Source: Deltaproteobacteria bacterium (lineage in GTDB: Bacteria; Myxococcota_A; UBA9160; SZUA-336). From it: a DNA stretch of 5,581 bases. Made by a program: the position numbers and the translations under genes. Numbering within the stretch: the first letter of the stretch is position 1; each line of letters starts with the position of its first letter. Under the pieces are notes generated by a model, which saw only the letters and a list, made by a program, of their open reading frames with translations, was not told the origin of the DNA and did no database searches. Location of the stretch: NCBI GenBank assembly GCA_030624945.1, contig JAUXJB010000116.1, positions 1 through 5,581 on the forward strand, in the 5' to 3' direction. Below, one piece after another: positions 1-5,350 of the stretch.

Positions 1-253
1 GACCAATCCGGGGCGTGAGGGGAACCTCTACGGGTTCGCGGTGATCAACCAGCCCCAGGTCGGTATCCTGCGCATGGGCGAGATCAAGAAGCGGCCGGTG
101 GTCGTCGAGGCGGAAGATGAAGAGATCCTGGCGATCCGCCCGATGATGTATCTGGCGCTCTCGTACGACCACCGCATCATCGACGGCGTCACCGGAAACC
201 GGTTCCTCTACCGTATTGCCAGATATCTCGAGGCTGCCGAGTTCGAGGTGTAG
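1..253 (+). CDS. 2-oxo acid dehydrogenase complex E2 acyltransferase, C-terminal end (partial)
   Basis: The frame is open from the first full codon at base 2 and ends at TAG 251-253, so this is the last 83 residues of a gene that starts upstream of the window. It carries the catalytic signature of the E2 acyltransferase domain, SYDHRIIDG (bases 161-187), with the active-site His at 170-172 and the Asp at 179-181. Before it come INQPQVGILRMGEIKKRP and IRPMMYLALSYDHR, both typical of this family. E2 transfers the acyl group from its lipoyl arm to CoA in pyruvate, 2-oxoglutarate or branched-chain dehydrogenase complexes in the cytoplasm. The INQPQVGIL stretch looks closer to pyruvate or branched-chain E2 than to SucB, but the substrate cannot be decided from this end; the lipoyl and E1/E3-binding domains lie outside. 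The next gene, lipB, follows after a short gap, which fits because E2 is a lipoylated protein. Confidence 0.93.
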   Translation, partial: TNPGREGNLYGFAVINQPQVGILRMGEIKKRPVVVEAEDEEILAIRPMMYLALSYDHRIIDGVTGNRFLYRIARYLEAAEFEV

Positions 254-280
254 CCGAGCTTGGGAGGCGCTCCCGCAGGT

Positions 281-928
281 ATGAATCCCCAGAACCCGCC
301 GCTGGATGTGAGGCATCTCGGGCGCCTGGCCTACGCGGATGCCCTCGCGCTCCAGAACGAGCTGCGCGAGGCACGGGCCGAGGGGCGGGTGGGCGACACG
401 GTCCTGCTCCTGGAGCATCCGGACGTGATCACCTTCGGGCGCGGGGCCAGGGAAGGCAATGCGCTCATGGACGATGCAGAGCTGCAGGCGGCGGGGTACG
501 ACGTCTTTCGCGTGAACCGCGGCGGCGACGTGACCTGGCACGGTCCGGGCCAGCTGGTGGGCTACCCCATCCTGGATCTGGCGCCCCGCAAGCGCGACGT
601 GCACGTCTACCTGCGGGCGCTGGAGGGCGTGCTGATCGGCGCGCTGGCGGACTACGGGATCGACGCCATCCGACGGGATGGCTACGCTGGCGTGTGGCTG
701 GACGATCGCCGCAAGATCGCCTCCATCGGCGTGGGACTGCGGCGCTGGTTGACCATGCACGGCTTCGCCCTGAACGTCTGCTGCGACCTGCGCCGGTTCG
801 AGGCGATCGTCCCGTGCGGGCTCGAGGGCGTCGAGATGACGAGCGTGAGCGAGGTGCTGGGGCGAACGGTCGCGCTGCGAGAGGTGGCGGAGCGCGTGGA
901 GTTCCAGCTCGGGAAGGCATTCGCGTGA
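281..928 (+). CDS. lipB: Octanoyl-[acyl carrier protein]:protein N-octanoyltransferase LipB
   Basis: LipB moves the octanoyl group from ACP to a specific lysine on lipoyl domains, the first step of endogenous lipoate synthesis in the cytoplasm. The 215-aa product has the usual family length. It carries the signature RGGDVTWHGPGQLVGYP at residues 80-96. The catalytic pair is present: Lys145 in RRKIASIG and Cys179 in IVPCGLEG, matching Lys135 and Cys169 of E. coli LipB. The ATG at 281 is preferred, with a purine-rich GGGAGG at 262-267 that is rather far upstream. An in-frame TTG at 260 would add seven residues but overlaps that same GGGAGG, so it is less likely. The gene lies 27 bases after the E2 stop and overlaps lipA by four bases, indicating one transcript and coupled translation. 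The family assignment is secure; the start is less so. Confidence 0.96.
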   Translation: MNPQNPPLDVRHLGRLAYADALALQNELREARAEGRVGDTVLLLEHPDVITFGRGAREGNALMDDAELQAAGYDVFRVNRGGDVTWHGPGQLVGYPILDLAPRKRDVHVYLRALEGVLIGALADYGIDAIRRDGYAGVWLDDRRKIASIGVGLRRWLTMHGFALNVCCDLRRFEAIVPCGLEGVEMTSVSEVLGRTVALREVAERVEFQLGKAFA

Positions 929-1821
929 GTCGGATGGTCCAGATCGAAGACCCTCCGCGCCGCACGAGGCATCCGCCCTGGCTGCGCGTGCGCTACCGCC
1001 AGACGCCGCAGCTCACCCACCTGCGCGAGCTCGTGCGCGAGCAGAAGCTCAACACCGTCTGCCAATCGGCGGCCTGCCCGAACCTGGGCGAGTGCTGGGC
1101 GAGGGGAACCGCGACCTTCATGATCGGCGGGAACCTGTGCACGCGGGCCTGCGGCTTCTGCGACGTGCAGACGGGACGCCCCGCGCCGCTCGATCTGGAC
1201 GAGCCGGCGCGCGTGGGCGCTGCGGTGCGGGCGCTCGGGCTGCGCTTTGCGGTCGTGACCGCGGTCGCGCGAGACGATCTCGCCGACGGGGGCGCAGAAC
1301 ACTTTGCCCGCACCATTGCGGCCATTCGAGCGGAGGCGCCCGATTGCCAGGTCGAGGTGCTGATCCCTGACTTCAAGGGATCGCTTCCCGCCCTGCAGAC
1401 GGTGGTGGACGCATCGCCCGACGTGCTGAACCACAACCTGGAGACGGTCGAGCGCCTCCAGCGTCCGGTCCGCAAGGCGGGCCGCTACGCGAGATCCCTC
1501 GAGGTGCTGTCCAACGCGCAGCGGCTCCGTCCCGACATCCCGACCAAGACAGGCATCATGCTCGGTCTGGGCGAGCGGACCGAAGAGGTCCGCCAGACGC
1601 TCGTCGATATCCTCGCCCATGGCTGCGAGCTGCTGACAATCGGGCAGTACCTCCGTCCCAGCCCCCAACACCTCGCCGTCGAGCGCTTCGTGACGCCCGA
1701 GGAGTTCCAGTCCTGGGCAGACGAGGCGCGGGCGCTGGGCTTCCGCAGGGTCGCCTCCGGGCCCCTGGTGCGCAGCTCCTATCACGCCGAGGAGCTGGCG
1801 GACCGCTCGGGCGTGCATTGA
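925..1821 (+). CDS. lipA: Lipoyl synthase LipA (radical SAM)
   Basis: LipA inserts two sulfur atoms into the octanoyl chain already attached to lipoyl domains. The 298-aa product has both cluster sites. The auxiliary 4Fe-4S ligands are Cys46, Cys51 and Cys57 (CQSAACPNLGEC). The radical SAM ligands are Cys72, Cys76 and Cys79 (CTRACGFC). The C-terminal RSSY at residues 283-286 supplies the serine that ligates the auxiliary cluster and is given up as a sulfur source in studied LipA proteins. The start chosen is GTG 925, which overlaps the lipB stop as GTGA and has GGAAGG at 912-917 seven bases upstream. ATG 934 is an alternative three codons in. The reading frame stays open upstream to 694, but that part overlaps lipB and is a shadow. 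Length and motifs are normal for the family, and nothing looks broken. Confidence 0.97.
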   Translation: MSRMVQIEDPPRRTRHPPWLRVRYRQTPQLTHLRELVREQKLNTVCQSAACPNLGECWARGTATFMIGGNLCTRACGFCDVQTGRPAPLDLDEPARVGAAVRALGLRFAVVTAVARDDLADGGAEHFARTIAAIRAEAPDCQVEVLIPDFKGSLPALQTVVDASPDVLNHNLETVERLQRPVRKAGRYARSLEVLSNAQRLRPDIPTKTGIMLGLGERTEEVRQTLVDILAHGCELLTIGQYLRPSPQHLAVERFVTPEEFQSWADEARALGFRRVASGPLVRSSYHAEELADRSGVH

Positions 1822-1845
1822 TTCGGGGCCCTCGTCGTCTATAAT
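1818..1845 (+). promoter_or_regulatory. Sigma70-like promoter for the nuoI-nuoC-nuoD operon
   Basis: TTGATT (1818-1823) and a perfect TATAAT (1840-1845) are separated by 16 bases. Initiation would be expected near 1852, giving a leader of about 40 bases before nuoI. The -35 box overlaps the lipA stop codon. In such GC-rich sequence a perfect TATAAT in the only sizeable gap between two operons is unlikely to be chance, but this is inference from sequence alone. Confidence 0.6.
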
Positions 1846-1891
1846 CGCGCCGCCCCCAACGGATTGAGCTGGTGCTGCGAGGAGTGTCCCG

Positions 1892-2434
1892 ATGCCGGGA
1901 AAGGTGGTCCGCGTCCGTCGGCGAGAGAGGCTCGGCTGGGCGGAGCGGCTCTATCTCCCCATGATCTTCGTCGGGCTCGGGGTCACGGCACGCGTCTTCT
2001 TCCGAAACCTGTGGGGCTACATCATCGGGAAGAAGAAGACCTTCGTCGTGCAGTACCCCGAGGAACGGCTCGACTATGCCGACGCCTTCCGGGGCCATCC
2101 GGTGCTGGTGGCGCTCGAAGACGGCAAGCCCAAGTGCGTGGCTTGCGGTCTCTGCGAGTTTGCCTGTCCGACGGACTGCATCACGATCATCCCGGGCGAG
2201 ACCCACGATCCGATCGAGCGCATTCCGGAGGTCTTCGACATCGACATGTCGCGCTGCATGTTCTGCGGCCTGTGCGAGGAAGCCTGTCCCGAGGAAGCCA
2301 TCGTGATGAGCCGCGACGTGGAGCTCGCCACGTATGAGCGCGGGCCGATGCTCTTCCACATGAAGGATCTCCTGCGCGACGAGGATACCCTCGGGCGTCG
2401 CATTGGCTTCATCCGACAGGACTACGACCGCTGA
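1892..2434 (+). CDS. nuoI: NADH-quinone oxidoreductase subunit I (NuoI, two 4Fe-4S ferredoxin)
   Basis: NuoI is the peripheral complex I subunit that carries iron-sulfur clusters N6a and N6b and passes electrons towards NuoB and the quinone site. The 180-aa product has two CxxCxxCxxxCP motifs: CVACGLCEFACP (Cys82, 85, 88, 92) and CMFCGLCEEACP (Cys122, 125, 128, 132). An amphipathic N-terminal stretch (about residues 17-45, RLYLPMIFVGLGVTARVFF) is typical of NuoI and lies against the membrane arm. ATG 1892 has GAGGAG at 1879-1884 with seven-base spacing. The stop overlaps the nuoC start as TGATG. It is the first gene of the operon here, whereas nuoI normally follows nuoH. A generic ferredoxin is less likely, given the full-length NuoI-like N-terminus and the nuoC-nuoD neighbours. 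Confidence 0.95.
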   Translation: MPGKVVRVRRRERLGWAERLYLPMIFVGLGVTARVFFRNLWGYIIGKKKTFVVQYPEERLDYADAFRGHPVLVALEDGKPKCVACGLCEFACPTDCITIIPGETHDPIERIPEVFDIDMSRCMFCGLCEEACPEEAIVMSRDVELATYERGPMLFHMKDLLRDEDTLGRRIGFIRQDYDR

Positions 2435-2940
2435 TGGCTGTGGAGCTGCTCGAAAGGGTAGGCGAGCTTCTCGGGGACGCGGTGATCGATTCGCACGCGC
2501 GGCTCGGCGACGCGACGGTGCTGGTGGACGCCGGGAGGATCCAGGAGGTGCTCGGCGCACTGCGCGACTCGGACCTGCGATTCAACGTCCTCATGGATCT
2601 CACGGCCGTCGACTACCTGGGCCGGAATCCCCGCTTCGAGGTCGTCTACCACCTGGCGTCGGTCGACACGGAGCCGCACGGAACCGACCCCGCGCGATTG
2701 CCGCACCGTCTGCGCGTGAAGGCCGGGGTTCTCGAGGATCCCTGCGAGATCGGTTCTGCGACCTCGCTGTATGTGTCCGCGGACTGGATGGAGCGCGAGG
2801 TCTGGGATCTCTACGGCATCGTTTTCAAGGGTCACCCCGATCTCAAGCGCATCCTGCTGTACGAGCAGTTCGAGGGCCATCCGCTGCGCAAGGACTATCC
2901 CAAGGAGCGACGGCAGCCCCTGATCGGGCCGCTCAACTAG
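2434..2940 (+). CDS. nuoC: NADH-quinone oxidoreductase subunit C (NuoC, 30 kDa-type)
   Basis: NuoC is a cofactor-free structural subunit of the complex I Q module that packs against NuoD. The 168-aa product ends with the family signature at about residues 120-156: EREVWDLYGIVFKGHPDLKR followed by GHPLRKDYP. The start ATG at 2434 shares bases with the nuoI stop (TGATG), and no strong ribosome binding site is visible, so translation is probably coupled to nuoI. The stop lies 19 bases before nuoD, so the two are separate proteins and not the fused NuoCD found in E. coli. The length is ordinary for a bacterial NuoC without an extended tail. Confidence 0.96.
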   Translation: MAVELLERVGELLGDAVIDSHARLGDATVLVDAGRIQEVLGALRDSDLRFNVLMDLTAVDYLGRNPRFEVVYHLASVDTEPHGTDPARLPHRLRVKAGVLEDPCEIGSATSLYVSADWMEREVWDLYGIVFKGHPDLKRILLYEQFEGHPLRKDYPKERRQPLIGPLN

Positions 2941-2959
2941 ACCAGAGGAGAGGGGATTC

Positions 2960-4180
2960 GTGGTAACGGCAAAGAAGCTCGAGCCCGGCGGCAAGAGCGA
3001 TCTCCACACCGATCACCAGATCCTCAACATGGGCCCGTCCCATCCCGCGACCCACGGCACGGTCAAGATCGTGCTCGAGATCGACGGCGAGCAGATCGTC
3101 GACATGGAGGTCATGGTCGGATACCTGCACCGCGGCTTCGAGAAGGAGTGCGAGAGCGGGACCTGGTACCAGGCGATCCCCTACACGGACCGGCTGAACT
3201 ACAACTCGGCCATCCTGGCCAACCTGAGCTTCTGCATGGCGGTGGAGAAGCTGCTCGAGATCGAGCTGCCGCACCGCTGTCTCTGGGTCCGGACGCTTGC
3301 CGGCGAGCTGTCGCGGATGGGCGATCACCTGACGCGCCTCGGAGCGGCCTGCCTCGAGCTCGGCGCGATGACGCCCTTCCTCTACGGCATCGAGGCGCGC
3401 GAGCTCGTCTGGGACTTGCAGGAGATGCTCTGCGGTGCGCGGGTCACCGCGAACTACATCCGTATCGGTGGGCTTCAGCGCCAGGTTCCCGAGGGCTTCG
3501 AGGATCGCATGGCTCAGTCGCTCATGCGCATCGAGCAGCTGCTCGTCGACTTCGACAAGCTCGTCACGGCGAATCGCATCTTCGTCGATCGCTTCCGCCG
3601 CACCGGCATGATCCCGGCACAGCGCCTGATCGAGTACGGCGTCACGGGTCCCCTGCTCCGCGCGGCCGGGATTCCCCTCGACCTGCGCAAGGCCGAGCCC
3701 TACCTCGTCTACGATCAGCTCGATTTCGACGTGCCGGTCGGGACGATCGGCGACAATTACGATCGCTTCCTCGTCTGCCAGGAGGAGCTCGCGCAGAGCA
3801 TTCGGATCATCCGACAGTGCCTGCCCGTGCTGCGGAAGACCCGGGGCGAGCCCGTCGACGTGGACGACCCCAAGATTCGCTGGCCCGCCAAGGACCGGGT
3901 CTTCGGCCGCATGGAGGAGCTGATCCAGCAGTTCAAGGGCGTGACCGAAGGTGTGAAGGTTCCGGCGGGAGAGGCCTACTCCGCCATCGAGTCCGCCAAC
4001 GGAGAGCTCGGCTTCTACATCGTCTCGGATGGGACGGGCAAGCCCTACAAGGTGCGCTGCCGGGCGCCGAGCTTCATGAACGTGGCACCCTTGCGCGAGA
4101 TGATGCTCGGCGGGATGCTGGCGGACATCGTTCCCACCTTCGACATGATCAACATGATCGGAGGGGAATGTGACCGTTGA
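2960..4180 (+). CDS. nuoD: NADH-quinone oxidoreductase subunit D (NuoD, 49 kDa-type)
   Basis: NuoD forms most of the quinone-reducing pocket of complex I together with NuoB. The 406-aa product is full length. Family motifs are visible: GPSHPATHG (residues 25-33), GYLHRGFEK (54-62), PYTDRLNY (74-81), SDGTGKPYKVRCRAP and the C-terminal GGECDR. His32 and Tyr81 align with bovine His59 and Tyr108, which contact the quinone headgroup. The third residue of that set, bovine Asp160, is Glu133 here (CLELGAMTP); the spacings of 49 and 52 residues match exactly. GTG 2960 is preceded by a strong purine tract, GAGGAGAGGGG (2945-2955). The CxxC nickel-ligand motifs of the related NiFe-hydrogenase large subunits are absent, so this is not a hydrogenase. 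The 3' end overlaps the next small gene by 11 bases. Confidence 0.97.
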   Translation: MVTAKKLEPGGKSDLHTDHQILNMGPSHPATHGTVKIVLEIDGEQIVDMEVMVGYLHRGFEKECESGTWYQAIPYTDRLNYNSAILANLSFCMAVEKLLEIELPHRCLWVRTLAGELSRMGDHLTRLGAACLELGAMTPFLYGIEARELVWDLQEMLCGARVTANYIRIGGLQRQVPEGFEDRMAQSLMRIEQLLVDFDKLVTANRIFVDRFRRTGMIPAQRLIEYGVTGPLLRAAGIPLDLRKAEPYLVYDQLDFDVPVGTIGDNYDRFLVCQEELAQSIRIIRQCLPVLRKTRGEPVDVDDPKIRWPAKDRVFGRMEELIQQFKGVTEGVKVPAGEAYSAIESANGELGFYIVSDGTGKPYKVRCRAPSFMNVAPLREMMLGGMLADIVPTFDMINMIGGECDR

Positions 4181-4406
4181 TGAGCTGACCCACCACACGG
4201 CGCGCGAACGCTGGGGTACGCCGGACGAGTGGGAGGGAAGCGTCAACGATCCGCGCACCCGGGAGGAGAACGGCCTGCGCTTCAACGAGAAGTGGGTCTA
4301 CCTGCTCGAGGACGGCTCGAAGCGCCTGATTTACTGGCACCGCTACGGCTGCCGGGGGGTCATACGGGAGACCCCCGACGGGTCTCTCACCCAAGAAGAC
4401 CTGTGA
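4170..4406 (+). CDS. Small protein of unknown function, coupled to nuoD
   Basis: I do not recognise this 78-aa protein. It begins with GTG 4170 inside the end of nuoD, 11 bases before the nuoD stop is completed, and has a very good ribosome binding site, GGAGGGG at 4160-4166. Its stop overlaps the next gene's start as GTGA. It is acidic and rich in aromatic residues, with WGTPDEWEG near residue 15, NEKWVYLLEDGS near residue 39 and LIYWHRYGCRG near residue 53, including one cysteine. There is no signal peptide or membrane segment. The alternating aromatic and charged pattern in the second half suggests a small beta fold; this is inference. The tight packing and strong ribosome binding site argue that it is a real gene expressed with nuoD. 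It might be a complex I accessory factor, but nothing in the sequence proves that. Confidence 0.8.
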   Translation: MTVDELTHHTARERWGTPDEWEGSVNDPRTREENGLRFNEKWVYLLEDGSKRLIYWHRYGCRGVIRETPDGSLTQEDL

Positions 4407-4882
4407 GCCCCGGCGCGCCAGAGCCCCCACCCCTGCGACCGACTGGCCTCGTGCTGCGTCGGGACATGACGTTCTGGCACGAGGGCGTGAAGGTGACCCA
4501 TCCCAGGCTCCACGCCGTCTTTCTGCGTGGCGTGGACTTCGAAGAAGGGGAGGGCGTCTTCGTGATCCGGCTGCGCCATTTCCGTGGCCAGATCGAGGTC
4601 GAAGATACACCGTACTGGGTCGTCTCCTACAACCCGGAGAGCGGTAACGTAGAGCTGACCGACCGCAGCGAGGAACCGCTCTGCGCCGAGACCCTGCGCC
4701 TCGATCCCGATGGGGTCCTCCGCTGCACGGTGAAGGGCCGATTCCCCGCCCGCTTCACGCGCACGGGCCAGGCGCACCTCCTCGACAACCTGGAGATCGA
4801 AGGCCGCGAAGCCAGCGTCCGGCGCGGAGACGCCTGGATCCCGCTCCCCGGTCTCGTGGACGCCCTCCAGGAGGAGGAGTAA
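4403..4882 (+). CDS. DUF1285-like protein of unknown function
   Basis: The 159-aa product resembles the DUF1285 family, whose members are small soluble proteins of unknown role. Matching elements in order are an N-terminal FWHEGVKVTHPRLHAVFLR (about residues 24-42), a central strand with IEVEDTPYWVV, then VLRCTVKG-RFPARFTR and a C-terminal VRRGDAWIPLPGL. GTG 4403 overlaps the stop of the preceding 78-aa gene (GTGA), which favours coupled translation; only a weak AAGAAG lies upstream. ATG 4466 is a possible later start and would remove a proline-rich 21-residue leader that has no family likeness. The frame is open upstream to 4229, but that part is a shadow of the 78-aa gene. This is the last gene of the nuoI-nuoC-nuoD transcript. 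The gene is secure; the family assignment is from remembered sequence pattern and moderate. Confidence 0.75.
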   Translation: MSPGAPEPPPLRPTGLVLRRDMTFWHEGVKVTHPRLHAVFLRGVDFEEGEGVFVIRLRHFRGQIEVEDTPYWVVSYNPESGNVELTDRSEEPLCAETLRLDPDGVLRCTVKGRFPARFTRTGQAHLLDNLEIEGREASVRRGDAWIPLPGLVDALQEEE

Positions 4883-4918
4883 TCCGGCTTGGCGGGGCCG
4901 CTTGCGAACCCGCGCACC

Positions 4919-4946
4919 TTGAAGAGCGAGCAAGCCCCCCTAAACT
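4919..4946 (+). promoter_or_regulatory. Candidate promoter for tRNA-Cys
   Basis: TTGAAG (4919-4924) and TAAACT (4941-4946) are 16 bases apart, each matching four of six consensus positions. Initiation near 4953 would leave a short leader of about 17 bases before the tRNA. The -10 box sits in the loop of a C5/G5 inverted repeat (4936-4940 with 4953-4957), so the region just after it is GC-rich, as is common for stable-RNA promoters. The boxes are imperfect and the call is tentative. Confidence 0.4.
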
Positions 4947-4969
4947 GCGTGAGGGGGACCGCCTCCTCG

Positions 4970-5043
4970 GGCGGCGTAGCCAAGTGGTAAGGCGCGGGCC
5001 TGCAAAGCCCTGATCACCGGTTCGAATCCGGTCGCCGCCTCCA
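4970..5043 (+). tRNA. tRNA-Cys, anticodon GCA
   Basis: The 74-base gene folds as a cloverleaf. The acceptor stem GGCGGCG (4970-4976) pairs fully with CGCCGCC (5033-5039). The D arm is GCC/GGC, the T arm is ACCGG-TTCGAAT-CCGGT, and the variable loop has four bases. The anticodon loop CTGCAAA holds GCA at 5002-5004, which reads cysteine codons UGC and UGU. The discriminator base is U, as expected for tRNA-Cys, and CCA (5041-5043) is encoded. The anticodon stem has four GC pairs, but its top position (27-43) is a C-U mismatch. An integrase remnant begins 63 bases downstream, so the 3' half of this gene is the likely attachment site of an integrated element. Confidence 0.97.
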
Positions 5044-5090
5044 TAACTATTTGATTTTGTTGAGGTTTTTTGAACCGAACTGGGCCCGCA

Positions 5091-5112
5091 GGACGTTCGC
5101 GGGACGTTAGCG
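5091..5112. repeat. Tandem 11-bp direct repeat beside tRNA-Cys
   Basis: GGACGTTCGCG (5091-5101) is followed at once by GGACGTTAGCG (5102-5112), differing at one base. The second copy contains the integrase stop codon (minus strand, 5107-5109). Part of the first copy also lies in an inverted repeat, CCCGC (5085-5089) with GCGGG (5099-5103). Just before it, 5044-5080 is AT-rich with a T6 run at 5066-5071, unlike the rest of the window. Repeats between a tRNA attachment site and an integrase gene can be recombinase binding sites; that role is a guess here. Confidence 0.5.
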
Positions 5113-5349
5113 TTCAGAGCCCCGCCCACGTCGGAGAACGTGGACGATGTCGAGCTGCTCCCGATCGATGTAGCCCGCCGTGGTCCGCGGGTCGGAGTGC
5201 CTCATTGCTTTCTGCACGGCGGCGATGTCCTTTGACCTCTGGACCGCGTGCGTGCCGAAGGCGTGACGCCCCGTGTGGTTCATCGGGTAGTACGTTCCGA
5301 TCTCGCGGCAGGCGGCGACGTGGACGCGGCGCTCCGACGAGTAGCTCCA
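5107..5349 (-). pseudogene. Tyrosine recombinase (integrase) C-terminal remnant, interrupted by an IS3-family element
   Basis: Read on the minus strand, this is the catalytic end of a phage-type integrase, an enzyme that joins mobile DNA to the chromosome at an attachment site. Visible active-site elements are HTGRHAFGTH (the H-x-x-R box; His codon at 5275-5277), MRHSDPRTTAGYID with the third conserved His, and the nucleophilic Tyr at 5170-5172, nine residues after that His. The core-binding domain and the first catalytic Arg are missing because similarity stops where the IS3-family end begins (near 5350). About 81 codons remain of a protein normally of 300-400 residues. A hybrid frame continues into the IS to an ATG at 5377-5379, without a convincing ribosome binding site. 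The gene's 3' end faces tRNA-Cys. It is nonfunctional as seen; the missing part may lie beyond the IS, outside this window. Confidence 0.87.
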
Positions 5350-5350
5350 C

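Noticed and set aside
260..280. TTG 260 as the lipB start
   Set aside because: It would use the GGGAGG tract as coding sequence and leaves no ribosome binding site; ATG 281 gives a normal LipB N-terminus.
682..1818. 378-aa open frame on the minus strand opposite lipA
   Set aside because: It is an antisense shadow of lipA and the end of lipB, both of which have clear catalytic motifs on the plus strand.
2960..4180. NiFe-hydrogenase or hydrogenase-like large subunit instead of NuoD
   Set aside because: Neither CxxC nickel-binding motif is present, and the motifs and C-terminal GGECDR are those of NuoD.
2933..4285. 450-aa open frame on the minus strand opposite nuoD
   Set aside because: Its sequence shows no family motif and mirrors nuoD codons; long antisense frames are expected in GC-rich genes.
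5054..5103. Intrinsic terminator after tRNA-Cys
   Set aside because: The T6 run at 5066-5071 has only a 4-bp GGTT/AACC hairpin overlapping it, and the CCCGC/GCGGG stem has no following T tract on either strand.
4755..5129. Minus-strand 124-aa frame containing GGGDRIRTGDQGFAGPRL
   Set aside because: This stretch is the antisense translation of the tRNA-Cys gene, a well-known source of false hypothetical proteins; the rest is antisense to the DUF1285-like gene.
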